From Bin87 sp965204395 (lineage in GTDB: Bacteria > Chloroflexota > Dehalococcoidia > Lucifugimonadales > UBA3495), in assembly GCA_965204395.1 (NCBI GenBank), contig OZ241987.1, forward strand, positions 3,162,001 to 3,226,000: 64,000 bases of DNA, read 5' to 3'. The notes under the pieces were generated by a model that saw nothing but the letters and a program-made list of their open reading frames with translations, was not told the origin of the DNA and searched no databases. The stretch's first letter is position 1. Each line of letters begins with the position of its first letter. Shown here piece after piece: positions 34,000 through 43,457 of the stretch. The translations under genes and the position numbers were made by a program.

Positions 34000-34803
34000 A
34001 TGACCACGGTCAATGACATAGCCGACATCGTTCGTATCATCCGCGAACAGCCGGAGTGGGCCGACACCATTCGGAGCGTTCTGCTGAGCCGCGAACTGCT
34101 GGAGCTACCACAGCGCTTCGCAGAATACGCCGAAGCAACGAACCGACGGTTGGAGCGGCTTGAGACTGTCCTGGCGGATTTCATGGAATCGACTGATCGA
34201 CGCCTGGAAGCGCTGGAAACCGGTCAGATTGCCTTGCAACAAGGACAGGCCAAACTGGAAGCAGGGCAGGCCAAACTGGAAGCGGGACAAGCGGACATAA
34301 GGGACGATATAGAGGAAATAAAGGACGATGTAGATGAAATCCGCACCGATATTTCCGCCATCCGGGAAGACCTGCGCCCGATCAAAGCTGCTCATGCCCG
34401 TAACGGAGCAGAACGTGATACCAGGCTTATCGCGCGCACGATGAACTGCTTCCAGATCAACTTGCTCAACAGCGACGATCTTTACCGATTGCTCGCTGCA
34501 ATCGACTCGGACGACATTTCACGGAGCGACCGCGATAGTTTTGAGAGTGCTGATATCGTCATCGTCGGCGAACACCGGGAAACCGGCGAAACTCACTACA
34601 TAGCCGTTGAAGCCTCGTTCACTGCTCATGAGGACGATACTCGCCGCGCCATTCGAAACGCCGATTACTTGGCGCGGTCCACGGGCCAGCCAGCCCACGC
34701 CGTCGTTGCCTCCCGGTTGGTTGATCCAAACGTGGAACCCATATTTGCCAGCGGACGGGTTCGCTGGTACGAGATTCCCCTCAGGGACCTGGAATCCGAT
34801 TGA
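34000..34803 (+). CDS. Coiled-coil protein with C-terminal PD-(D/E)XK-like domain, paralogue
   Basis: A 267-residue paralogue of the protein at 2261-3070. The N-terminal coiled coil (about 40-130) includes tandem GQAKLEA heptads encoded by 21-bp repeats near 34246-34300. The C-terminal domain (about 150-267) has ESADIVIVGEHRETGETHYIAVEASFTAHE and RAIRNADYLARSTGQPAHAVVAS, matching the paralogue. Asp and Glu positions fit a PD-(D/E)XK-type core, with no obvious catalytic Lys. Probably leaderless. A guess is a tethered nuclease-like protein; function unknown. Confidence 0.65.
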   Translation: MTTVNDIADIVRIIREQPEWADTIRSVLLSRELLELPQRFAEYAEATNRRLERLETVLADFMESTDRRLEALETGQIALQQGQAKLEAGQAKLEAGQADIRDDIEEIKDDVDEIRTDISAIREDLRPIKAAHARNGAERDTRLIARTMNCFQINLLNSDDLYRLLAAIDSDDISRSDRDSFESADIVIVGEHRETGETHYIAVEASFTAHEDDTRRAIRNADYLARSTGQPAHAVVASRLVDPNVEPIFASGRVRWYEIPLRDLESD

Positions 34804-34837
34804 TCGGATAACCACATTTCCTGAAGGCGTTAAGCAT

Positions 34838-34861
34838 AAGGGCGGGTGCTAAACCCGCCCT
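34838..34861. repeat. Palindrome GGGCGGGT/ACCCGCCC
   Basis: Short hairpin 35 bases after the stop of the coiled-coil gene, related to the one at 33937. Lies between convergent genes (argB is on the other strand). Confidence 0.6.
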
Positions 34862-34888
34862 CAATTCGTCGATTGATGGAGTGCCGGC

Positions 34889-35692
34889 TCACGGCGTTAT
34901 TCGCGTCCCAATCGGCCGCCCGTTCACGCAGTCCATAAGCGCCCCCGGCTCTCGCCCGTCGATGATGTGCGCGCTTGGCACCGCCCGGTCGGCGATGGCG
35001 TCCAGGCACGCCGCCAGCTTGGGCAGCATCCCTCCCCGCGCCACGCCCGACTCACGCAACGCCTCTGCGGTCCTGGCGGTCAATCGAGGAATCACCCGCC
35101 CGCCGTTGTCCATCACGCCCGCAACGTCCGTCAGGAACACCACGCTCTGCGCCCCCATCGCATTCGCCAGCGCGCCGGCCGCCGTGTCCCCGTTGATGTT
35201 CAGCGGCTGCCCCTCGTGATCGCTCCCCTCGCTCACGTCCACGGCGATGGGAGAAATCATCGGAATGAACCCCGACTCCAGGATGGCGTTCACCGGCGTA
35301 GGATCCACCTTCACGATTTCTCCCACGTAGCCAAGGTCGGGGTTGGCAATCCTCGCCTGCAGCAGGCATCCATCCATCCCGCTGATGCCGATGGTCGGCC
35401 CGCCCAACTGCTGCATCAGCGCGGTCAGTTCCTTGTTCACCAACCCGCCCAGTACCGCAACGACAATCTCCAGCGACGGCGCATCCGTGACGCGCAGACC
35501 GTTTACGAAGTTTGGGGCCAGGTTCTGCCGCTGCATCCACTCGCTGATGACGTTGCCGCCCCCGTGCACGATCACGATAGGCTTCCCTTCGCGATGCAGT
35601 GCGACCAAATCTTGCAGCGACGTATCGTTGCCACCAAGCGTGCTGCCGCCGATCTTGACGACGATAGGAGGTTCAGATAGATGGTTCGGCAC
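34889..35692 (-). CDS. argB: Acetylglutamate kinase
   Basis: Second enzyme of arginine synthesis, phosphorylating N-acetylglutamate. Amino-acid-kinase fold of 267 residues: VVKIGGSTL near 12, VHGGG near 43, FVNGLRVTD near 62 and INGDTAAGALANAMGA near 165. GTG start (35692) just before MPNHLSEPP; the kinase strand begins at residue 10. Short N-terminus with no arginine-sensing helix, so probably not arginine-inhibited. argJ lies upstream, separated by the DUF4160/DUF2442 pair. Confidence 0.95.
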   Translation of the reverse strand: MPNHLSEPPIVVKIGGSTLGGNDTSLQDLVALHREGKPIVIVHGGGNVISEWMQRQNLAPNFVNGLRVTDAPSLEIVVAVLGGLVNKELTALMQQLGGPTIGISGMDGCLLQARIANPDLGYVGEIVKVDPTPVNAILESGFIPMISPIAVDVSEGSDHEGQPLNINGDTAAGALANAMGAQSVVFLTDVAGVMDNGGRVIPRLTARTAEALRESGVARGGMLPKLAACLDAIADRAVPSAHIIDGREPGALMDCVNGRPIGTRITP

Positions 35693-35741
35693 GGTTACGT
35701 TGGTCCGGGAGACAGATTATTGGACAATCAGATTTCTGGCC

Positions 35742-36050
35742 CTAAGCCTCGACCTGCTCTCTGTTGGCGAGCCAACGAGCCAGGGACTTTTCGCTCTCTC
35801 CTGACCGCCGACCAGCCACCAGACCGGGAACACTGATGTCTTCGTCTATCGATTCCCAATGAATTCCACGTCCGTCGTCCATTAGCATCCAGTCTTTGCG
35901 TTCCTCCGGAGTGGCATGAAAAAGCCTCGGAAACCAATCAAAAGGCACGTGCACTGCGGTGCCGTCGCTGCATTCCACGACAAATTCAACATCTTGGATG
36001 ACGATGTTCACAGCCCTGCAATCGGGTGCTTTAGACGCTGAAGAACTCAT
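35742..36050 (-). CDS. DUF2442 protein
   Basis: A 102-residue DUF2442 member: FVVECSDGTAVHVPFDWFPRL in the first half, then ERKDWMLMDDGRGIHWESIDEDI. These proteins usually pair with DUF4160 proteins and are sometimes listed as putative toxin-antitoxin partners. Here the ATG lies inside the 3' end of the DUF4160 gene (20-base overlap). The C-terminus is longer than usual. Confidence 0.88.
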   Translation of the reverse strand: MSSSASKAPDCRAVNIVIQDVEFVVECSDGTAVHVPFDWFPRLFHATPEERKDWMLMDDGRGIHWESIDEDISVPGLVAGRRSGESEKSLARWLANREQVEA

Positions 36051-36267
36051 TCCAACGCTCCAGGAAAAACGCTTGGTGGTCTTCCACGATCACTCGGATG
36101 CGATTGATTTCATGTTGGGGCAAGCCACCGGTACGGTCCAATCTCAATGGGTTCAACTAGAATTTCGCAACTTGTCGGTCTCGTCTGACGTGCACGTGCG
36201 GCGGCTCGTTCCCTTCGTTTGCGTAAAACAAAAAGCGATACGGTCCCTCACGCAGGACTTCTGGCAT
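36031..36267 (-). pseudogene. DUF4160 protein, interrupted by TAG at a conserved Trp position
   Basis: Found by reading the minus strand. The ATG at 36267 encodes MPEVLREGPYRFLFYANEG and the PPHVHV signature of DUF4160, running to VAKF. Codon 37 is then TAG (36157-36159), and the same frame continues LNPLRLDRTGGLPQHEINRI and VEDHQAFFLERWNEFF to a TAA. Family members read AKFWL here, so TGG has become TAG. The 78-codon gene is otherwise intact and overlaps the DUF2442 partner. Without suppression only 36 residues would be made. Confidence 0.75.
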
Positions 36268-36310
36268 TGTGTCCTCGTCCGTGCGGGTTTCAGTTGTGGA
36301 CGGATGCTGA

Positions 36311-37537
<1,227 letters not shown>

Positions 37538-37613
37538 GTCAAAAGCGCTCCTGCTAACCAAGAATAGGTATCAAAAATGCCGAATAAATATACCACAGGG
37601 ATGCCGTCGAGCA

Positions 37614-38111
37614 TCACGCGGCGCAGAGGTCCGTACGTAGTAGCAGATCGCGGTGAGTCCGCGTGACCTGAGTAATTTCCTGAGTGGAGTATCGCCGCAC
37701 CCTTCGGCCGCGGTTGGTAGTGTAAATGTGTCCCGGCATGCCCTGCATGATGTCGGGGTCGGCAAAATCCATTTTCAACCGATTGTCGTTGGAGAACAGC
37801 AACCGGGCGCCGCTGACCCTGGCGAGGGCAAGCACATGCTTGTCGTTCGATCTGGTTTCCACCGATTGCAACTCAGCTTCGGCTGCGTCCACCACTGAAT
37901 CCGGGATCCTGATGGCCCGGCCAGCCTGTTGTCGCGCCTCAAAGAAACTTCGGAAGTTTGGGTTCTGGATAAGTTCTCGGAAAAGCCGGCCGCCCGCGAC
38001 AATGATACCGCCGTTGCTTTTGCCCAACCAATTGCGGAAAAATAGCCCCGGTCCCGTGGGGTTTGTGCCGAAAACCTGATGGCTCACATCGTTGTCGATG
38101 ATGGCACACAT
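37614..38111 (-). CDS. PIN-like domain protein coupled to an AAA ATPase
   Basis: A 165-residue protein with PIN-fold features: CAIIDNDV at the start (first Asp), a middle acidic region (DSVVDAAEAELQSVETRSND) and KHVLALARVSGARLLFSNDNRLKMDF, in which the last Asp residues sit. PIN domains cleave RNA. Its ATG directly follows the TAG of the ATPase gene with no gap, so the pair is translationally coupled. A role as the effector of a two-gene defence or toxin module is inferred from context. Confidence 0.65.
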   Translation of the reverse strand: MCAIIDNDVSHQVFGTNPTGPGLFFRNWLGKSNGGIIVAGGRLFRELIQNPNFRSFFEARQQAGRAIRIPDSVVDAAEAELQSVETRSNDKHVLALARVSGARLLFSNDNRLKMDFADPDIMQGMPGHIYTTNRGRRVRRYSTQEITQVTRTHRDLLLRTDLCAA

Positions 38112-39425
38112 CTAGGCCCAGATAGACCTCATCATCTCATCAGTGAAGAACTGCCGGTATCCTTCCGGAGCGTCCTTTATGTTGCCAGCATCATCAATCC
38201 TGATCGAGTGAATCTTCACCGCCGCATCCCCAGGCTCAAAGTACAGAATCGAAACATCTTCCGGCTTGAGCCCCGTCGTCCCGTCCCGCACGTCCATCCG
38301 CACCCGGTCGATGATGTAGTCGCTGTGCGTCTCAATCACCACTTGCCGCCCGCCCGCCGCCACCTGGCAGAACAGCGTCCCCAGCGCCGCCTGCGCCTGC
38401 GGGTGCAGGTGAACCTCCGGCTGCTGCAGCAAAAACATCGTCGGCCCGTCCGGCCGCAGCAGCTCCGTCAAAACCGGCAGCGCTTGGCTCACCCCGTATC
38501 CCACGTCGATCAAGTTGCGCCACGGTCCCTTACGACGCTTGCCATACTTGCGAACTTGGATTTGGAACGGGTCGCCATCGGACTTGCCGAATGAACGCAC
38601 CGAGATTTCGTCGAATAGTTCCGATGCTTTGCCGAACTCTTCCAGCCTGTTTTTCAGTGACTGCCATTCGTCAGCATTGCGGCGCGACAAGTTTGCCAAA
38701 TAACTTGGGATGTAGTTACCCTCCGCGTCGCGTTCTAATATTTCAGGGTCGTAGGTACGATGAGGACGCGTACCGATTGGCGCACCAGCAAATGGACGAT
38801 TACCGATGGATTCTGCGTGAAACCGTATCGTGTCCCTCAAACGTTTGAGTTCTGACGTGTCATAAGCATCTCTTGGCGGCTGGTCTTCGCCACCCACTAG
38901 GAATATGCTTTCGGATGCGAACAGTAGAGAACGTAAAGGAGTCAAGCCAGAAAAACCGTGTTCCCATTGGGTAACATCTTCGTGGCCGCCAGTGCGAGTG
39001 ACCCACTGCATCCTAGAACCCGGGGTAATTTCCTTGGCCGTTATGCTGTCGCTGCCGCGAGAGTAACCACGGGTTGCAGGGTACGGCGAAGACCGCAGGT
39101 TGGAAAATACCGCTGAACAGCCGATTTTTCCGTCGAGTTGATCGGTCGCGGGATGAAAATCAAACCCACCTGCGAATTCGTTGGAGGACTTTCCTCTTCC
39201 GCCACCGTTATAAACAATATCGTCCCACGACCCCAGGTCGTACGGCTCTTCGCGGAAATTCGGCACTACCTCCCGAAACGCCACGTCCCACAGGGCCCGT
39301 ATCAGCGCCAGGAAGGATGTCTTGCCCGTGCTGTTGGGACCCACCAGCAGCGTCAGCGGAGCCAGCCGCGCTGACTGTTCCTCGCTGCCGAAACAGCGGT
39401 AGTTTTTGAGGGTGATCCGGTCCAT
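38112..39425 (-). CDS. AAA15/OLD-type AAA ATPase
   Basis: A 437-residue ABC-like ATPase. Walker A GPNSTGKTS at 29-37, signature loop IDVGYGVSQALPVL, Walker B FLLQQPEVHLHP (first acidic residue of the common EQPE is Gln) and H-loop VIETHSDYIIDR. The C-terminus lacks a TOPRIM or HNH domain, so any nuclease activity must come from the coupled PIN protein. Start ATG at 39425 lies six bases after a TACACT box, likely leaderless. Such ATPases often act as sensors in phage-defence systems. Confidence 0.85.
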   Translation of the reverse strand: MDRITLKNYRCFGSEEQSARLAPLTLLVGPNSTGKTSFLALIRALWDVAFREVVPNFREEPYDLGSWDDIVYNGGGRGKSSNEFAGGFDFHPATDQLDGKIGCSAVFSNLRSSPYPATRGYSRGSDSITAKEITPGSRMQWVTRTGGHEDVTQWEHGFSGLTPLRSLLFASESIFLVGGEDQPPRDAYDTSELKRLRDTIRFHAESIGNRPFAGAPIGTRPHRTYDPEILERDAEGNYIPSYLANLSRRNADEWQSLKNRLEEFGKASELFDEISVRSFGKSDGDPFQIQVRKYGKRRKGPWRNLIDVGYGVSQALPVLTELLRPDGPTMFLLQQPEVHLHPQAQAALGTLFCQVAAGGRQVVIETHSDYIIDRVRMDVRDGTTGLKPEDVSILYFEPGDAAVKIHSIRIDDAGNIKDAPEGYRQFFTDEMMRSIWA

Positions 39426-39431
39426 GGGGCC

Positions 39432-39437
39432 AGTGTA
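39432..39437 (-). promoter_or_regulatory. Minus-10 box of the AAA ATPase gene
   Basis: TACACT on the minus strand, six bases before the ATG. The geometry matches the two TATAAT leaderless cases, but the hexamer and the absent minus-35 make it weaker. Confidence 0.35.
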
Positions 39438-39451
39438 GCACTAACCCAAAT

Positions 39452-39913
39452 CTAACCCCGGTTCCGCCGCTCCTCGAACGACGCCGTGATGGTCAGCTCG
39501 GCGCGCTTGCTGTGGATGGCGATGAACTGCTCCAGCCGCTTGATCTCAGCGGCGGTCTCGCCCGACATCGGCTGCCGTCCGGCCTGCTGCTTCAGCCGCG
39601 CCAGCGCCTTGCGCGCCTCGTCAACCTGCTGCACCGATTCCAAGGCAGCCAGTTCGTCCTCTGCCGCCTGCTTGATGGTCAGCAGCCGCCTCCGGTTGTC
39701 CTCCGCATCCTGCAGCCGCTCCTCCACCTCGCCCATCGCCGACAGTGCCATGTCCAGCGGCGCCCGCCCGTAGATGGTCTGGCGAGGCAGCCGCCGCAAT
39801 TGCGTGCGGAACTGCGCGATCGTCGCGTCCAGTTGCTCTTCCTTGTGGCGAATCTCGGCCAGCGACAACCGCAATGTCGCCATCGCCTGCTGTAGTTGGG
39901 ATACGGATGACAT
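39452..39913 (-). CDS. Coiled-coil protein, unknown function
   Basis: A 153-residue all-helical protein (MSSVSQLQQAMATLRLSLAEI, then long stretches rich in Glu, Arg, Gln and Leu), with no signal or membrane segment. It resembles structural coils, not any enzyme. Upstream of the AAA ATPase gene on the same strand with a 26-base gap that holds the presumed ATPase promoter. The ATG at 39913 was chosen where the coil starts; longer readings are repeat-derived. Confidence 0.55.
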   Translation of the reverse strand: MSSVSQLQQAMATLRLSLAEIRHKEEQLDATIAQFRTQLRRLPRQTIYGRAPLDMALSAMGEVEERLQDAEDNRRRLLTIKQAAEDELAALESVQQVDEARKALARLKQQAGRQPMSGETAAEIKRLEQFIAIHSKRAELTITASFEERRNRG

Positions 39914-39928
39914 AGCTCTGGATATGCG

Positions 39929-39954
39929 AAGGGGCGAATAATGATTCGCCCCTA
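39929..39954. repeat. Palindrome of the GTAGGGGCGA family
   Basis: AGGGGCGAAT, AATG, ATTCGCCCCT region between the aminotransferase stop and the coiled-coil gene. Downstream of the aminotransferase (minus strand) by 22 bases. Confidence 0.75.
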
Positions 39955-39975
39955 GCGTTTTGGATTTTCGGTATT

Positions 39976-41091
39976 TTAGCCCTTGAAGCCGACTTTGGGT
40001 AGCACCCGTCCCAGCGCTTCCAGCACCTCGGCGATGTCCGCCTTGCTGACCCATCCCAAGTGCCCGATGCGGAAGCAATGCCCGGTCAGCTTGCCCTGGC
40101 CGCCGGCCAGCACCACGCCCTCCTCCTCGCGCATCATCGCCATGAACCGGCCGCCGTCGATCTCCTCGGGCATCTTGATCGCCGTTACGGTGTTGGACGC
40201 GCGGGCCTCGTCATTCGCCAGCAGCGTCAGACCCAACGCCTTGACCCCGGCCCGCGTGTACTCGCCGATCTCGGCGTGCCGGTCGTACACTGATTCCAGG
40301 CCCTCGCCCAGGATCCGGTCCAGACCCAGCCGCAGCCCGTACAGCAGCGCCACGTTGGGCGTCCAGGGCGTCTGCCCGCGAACCAGCGACCGCTCGGCGG
40401 CCATCAGGTCGAAGTAGAACCGGGGCATCTTGGCCTCTTTGTAAGCCTCCCAACCGCGCGCGCTGATGCTGATGAACGCCAGCCCCGGCGGGATCATGAA
40501 CCCCTTCTGCGATCCGGTGGCTACCAGGTCGCAGTTCCAGCCATCCACCGGCAGCGGCAGGCAGCCAAGGCTGCTCACCGCGTCCACCAGCAGCAGCTTG
40601 TCGAACTCGCCCTTCACCACCCGTGCAATCGACTCCAGATCATGCGTGACGCCCGTGGACGTCTCGTTGTGCGTAACCAGCACCGCCTTGATGGACGGGT
40701 CCTTCTGCAGCTCGGCGCGAATCGCCTCGGGATCGACGGCGTCGCCCCACTCAAAATCCATCCGCAGCACGTCGGCGCCGTAGGTCTCGGCGATCTGCAC
40801 AAACCGGTCGCCGAACGCTCCGGCGGTACACGCGATCACCCGGTCGCCCGGCGAAAGGGTGTTCACCACCGCCGCCTCCAGCGCGCCGGTCCCGCTGGCC
40901 GTGAGGATGTACAGGTCGTCGGTGGTCATGAAGACCTGCTTCAGCCCCTCGGTCGTGGCCTCGATCAGCTCCTTGAACTCGGGCCCCCGGTGGTTGATCA
41001 TGGGCAGCGACATCTCCTCGACTATGTCGTCGGGGATGGGCGTCGGTCCGGGGGTTCGCAGGTTTTGCGGGGCAATCTTGGTCAACGTCAT
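39976..41091 (-). CDS. Class V aminotransferase (alanine/serine-glyoxylate type)
   Basis: A 371-residue PLP enzyme: LRTPGPTPIPDDIVEEMS at the start, GTGALEAAVVNTLSPGD near 70, HNETSTGVTHDLE near 145, and the PLP Lys in ATGSQKGFMIPPG near 192. The sequence fits alanine-glyoxylate or serine-glyoxylate aminotransferases. ATG at 41091 has AGGAG eight bases upstream; a TATAAT box at 41210-41215 on the minus strand is possible but distant. Roles in photorespiration-like glyoxylate use, ureide breakdown or serine metabolism cannot be separated. Confidence 0.9.
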   Translation of the reverse strand: MTLTKIAPQNLRTPGPTPIPDDIVEEMSLPMINHRGPEFKELIEATTEGLKQVFMTTDDLYILTASGTGALEAAVVNTLSPGDRVIACTAGAFGDRFVQIAETYGADVLRMDFEWGDAVDPEAIRAELQKDPSIKAVLVTHNETSTGVTHDLESIARVVKGEFDKLLLVDAVSSLGCLPLPVDGWNCDLVATGSQKGFMIPPGLAFISISARGWEAYKEAKMPRFYFDLMAAERSLVRGQTPWTPNVALLYGLRLGLDRILGEGLESVYDRHAEIGEYTRAGVKALGLTLLANDEARASNTVTAIKMPEEIDGGRFMAMMREEEGVVLAGGQGKLTGHCFRIGHLGWVSKADIAEVLEALGRVLPKVGFKG

Positions 41092-41602
41092 GTGGAAATC
41101 TCCTGGGCCCATCTCGTGGGCGGTTTCAAACGATTACGCGGCGCATGGCAAGCTTCTACATCAGAAACGGCGTCGGATAGCAACGCCGCAAAGCACACAC
41201 GCGACGGTTATTATACCAGCAATTACGAAATCAGACACACCGCCCCTATCGTCTTGCCGGCCACTGCCTTTCGATTCGTGCTCGGGACCATGGCAGTCCG
41301 CTCATCCTGAGCCTGTCGAAGGACGGCGGACGGTGATTGAGGAAACGTTTTGGCGTCGCTCGCTGGGCTGTCGTGGGGATAACCGAACTCCCTGCCATAG
41401 CGGTAATGCCAAACCCAAAGCAGTTTGCCGGGCCGCTCAAGCTTGGCGGTCTCGAGTTGAGTCTGTCCGGGTGCCCCCCAAAGATATCCTGTCCATCCCG
41501 GCAAAAATGCTCATGCCAGGTTGAACGCCGGGCACACCCAAGGAACGGTTGTAGTACATTACCATCACCAAACCCGACTATACCCAAACCGGGAGCGACA
41601 CC
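41092..41602. other. Intergenic region between divergent genes
   Basis: 511 bases between the aminotransferase (minus) and the gene at 41603 (plus). It holds a TATAAT on the minus strand (41210-41215) and an intact repeat family B copy at 41300-41325. Frames across it are repeat-derived; no gene seen. Confidence 0.6.
41300..41325. repeat. Repeat family B copy, intact
   Basis: GCTCATCCTGAGCC then TGTCGAAGGACG. Near-identical to the copy at 5370 over 24 bases and serves as an uninserted reference for the two interrupted copies. Confidence 0.8.
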
Positions 41603-42163
41603 ATGACCACCGCAAAGCCTCTCCCCCGCGGCGAAATCATCCAGCAGATGGACGGCACCTACGAATTGTTTCCCATATCCACCGACCAGGACACCCTGTA
41701 CGGAATCCTCAACGATTGCCTTGCCGAATGGGAGCACGTCCGCATCGGCATGCTGATCCCCGGCGCAGTCTGGGAGATCAAACCCCCGCGCCAACCTCGC
41801 CTCGGCTTCCTCGACGGCTACCTCACCGTGGACTTCCAGGAGTGGCATCTCCACATTTGCATCGGCGAGCACAAGTCGGCTCTGCCCGACGTCGCCCGTT
41901 TGAGGCGCACCGCCCGCGCCGAACTCTACCGCCGCCTCAACCCAGACCAGCAGCCCACCTCATGGGGACTCCGCCTCTTCAACGGCGGCGACCAGCAGCA
42001 GATCACCGTCCTGCTCCCCAACCCCCACCTCGACGAAAACCAACAATACGAGCAACAACCCGTCTGGGATCGCCTCTACCTCTGGGACCGCCTCCGCCAA
42101 AAATACCTGTCGCAAGGGGAGGACCCCACTGACCGCTCAGCCCCCAACTTCTACCACGGGTGA
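41603..42163 (+). CDS. Conserved hypothetical protein
   Basis: A 186-residue cytosolic protein I cannot place firmly. Its centre is well ordered (GAVWEIKPPRQPRLGFLDGY, then LTVDFQEWHLHICIGEHKS), a pattern suggesting a His-rich binding domain, followed by VARLRRTARAELYRRLNPDQQ and a C-terminal YLWDRLRQKYL segment. GGGAGCGACACC precedes the ATG. No recognisable catalytic residues. Downstream is the DUF262-HEPN pair, but GC content is higher here, so it probably is not part of that island. Confidence 0.6.
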   Translation: MTTAKPLPRGEIIQQMDGTYELFPISTDQDTLYGILNDCLAEWEHVRIGMLIPGAVWEIKPPRQPRLGFLDGYLTVDFQEWHLHICIGEHKSALPDVARLRRTARAELYRRLNPDQQPTSWGLRLFNGGDQQQITVLLPNPHLDENQQYEQQPVWDRLYLWDRLRQKYLSQGEDPTDRSAPNFYHG

Positions 42164-42332
42164 TCCAAAAGCACCTCATTACATTATAGTGTGAGACCAC
42201 TAATCGTTGTAAAATGAGTTAATCTGTTCGAAGATTATCTGTTTTGAGAAAACTGGTGACCGGCAACGGCAACTTTGTTGGTGTAGTCCAGTAGAATTTG
42301 CCTGCCGGTTCTCCTCATCTGAGAGGCACGAA

Positions 42333-43457
42333 ATGTCGACGCAAACCGATTCCCAATCTGTGGCTGATCCCGAACTCCAAAGCTTTCAAGAAGTGGACCA
42401 TTTCGCTGTCCCACCTCCCGACATCGTAGCTTACAACGAACTGCGGTCTTGCGCGGATTTGTTCAGAATGTATCAGGAAGGAATATTAGAAATCGCGCCT
42501 GATTTCCAAAGGGAGGTCGTATGGAACGATGCGGCACAAACGCGATTCATTGACTCGCTGATGAAACAATTGCCGATACCGAGCATGTGCTTCAGTCTGG
42601 ATTACAAGACTCAAAAGTGGCAAGTTATAGATGGTCTTCAGCGCATTTCCAGCATCGTCCGGTTCCTACAGGGCCAAGGTAGCGAGTGGCGGCTATCACG
42701 GCTTGACGACATAGACGCCCGGCTTGCGGGAGAATCTGTCGCGACATTTTTTGAAGACAGCGATTACGTCGGTTACCTCCGCCGGCTCCAAAATGCTGTG
42801 TTGCCGGTTACAGTCCTGAGGTGCGATTACTCAAAGAGCGACCACATGGATTATTTGTTCACCATTTTCCATCGCTTGAACAGCGGCGGTGCTAGGCTAA
42901 ATAATCAAGAGATTAGGAACTGCATATACTCAGGCCCACTCAACGATTTTTTGCGCGAAATGGACCAAAACCCGCCTTGGCTCAGCTTGACCGGTCGTAC
43001 CGGTCCGCATGGCGACAGATACCGTGGGCAAGAGCAAATCCTAAGGTTTTTGGCGTTTCATACCAAATTTGAAGAATACAGGGGCGGGTTGGCAAAGTTC
43101 CTGAATGATTTTATGCATCGACACAGGCTGGCAGATCGCGAATCCATAGACCGTTGGGAATCGGTTTTTCTACGAACGGTCGAACTCGTAAATGGCCACA
43201 TATTCAATAGACACGCAGATGACAAACCTGGCGTCTCAGTTTTGGAAGCCACTATGGTGGGGGTTTCGCTAAACCTCGATAAGTTAGAACGCAGCCCTGC
43301 GTCCGACTTGCGGGAAAAATACCACGGATTGCTGGCATCTGAAGAATTCTCCGAAGCCATGCTGAGAGAAGGGCTCGCTGCCAGAGCACGGGTGCTTGGC
43401 CGCATGAGGACCGCGGCAAGGGTATTTGGCGAGAGTAACGATGGTCAACAAAACTGA
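42333..43457 (+). CDS. DUF262 (GmrS/ParB-like) protein
   Basis: A 374-residue DUF262 protein. The ParB/Srx-like core has FQREVVW (58-64), RFIDSLMKQLPIPSM and DGLQR (100-104), residues that in type IV enzymes such as GmrSD bind or hydrolyse nucleotides. The HNH (DUF1524) domain of GmrSD is missing; a HEPN protein is encoded immediately downstream with a 17-base overlap. GC content is clearly lower than in flanking genes, a sign of transfer. Probably the sensor or NTPase half of a defence or toxin module. Confidence 0.85.
   Translation: MSTQTDSQSVADPELQSFQEVDHFAVPPPDIVAYNELRSCADLFRMYQEGILEIAPDFQREVVWNDAAQTRFIDSLMKQLPIPSMCFSLDYKTQKWQVIDGLQRISSIVRFLQGQGSEWRLSRLDDIDARLAGESVATFFEDSDYVGYLRRLQNAVLPVTVLRCDYSKSDHMDYLFTIFHRLNSGGARLNNQEIRNCIYSGPLNDFLREMDQNPPWLSLTGRTGPHGDRYRGQEQILRFLAFHTKFEEYRGGLAKFLNDFMHRHRLADRESIDRWESVFLRTVELVNGHIFNRHADDKPGVSVLEATMVGVSLNLDKLERSPASDLREKYHGLLASEEFSEAMLREGLAARARVLGRMRTAARVFGESNDGQQN

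Noticed and set aside
21280..36267. Reassignment of TAG or TGA to an amino acid
   Set aside because: TAG, TGA and TAA all end intact genes at expected places, so a recoded genome is unlikely.
41223..41504. A 93-codon minus-strand frame containing LRQAQDERT
   Set aside because: That peptide is the translation of a repeat family B copy; the rest shows no coding bias.
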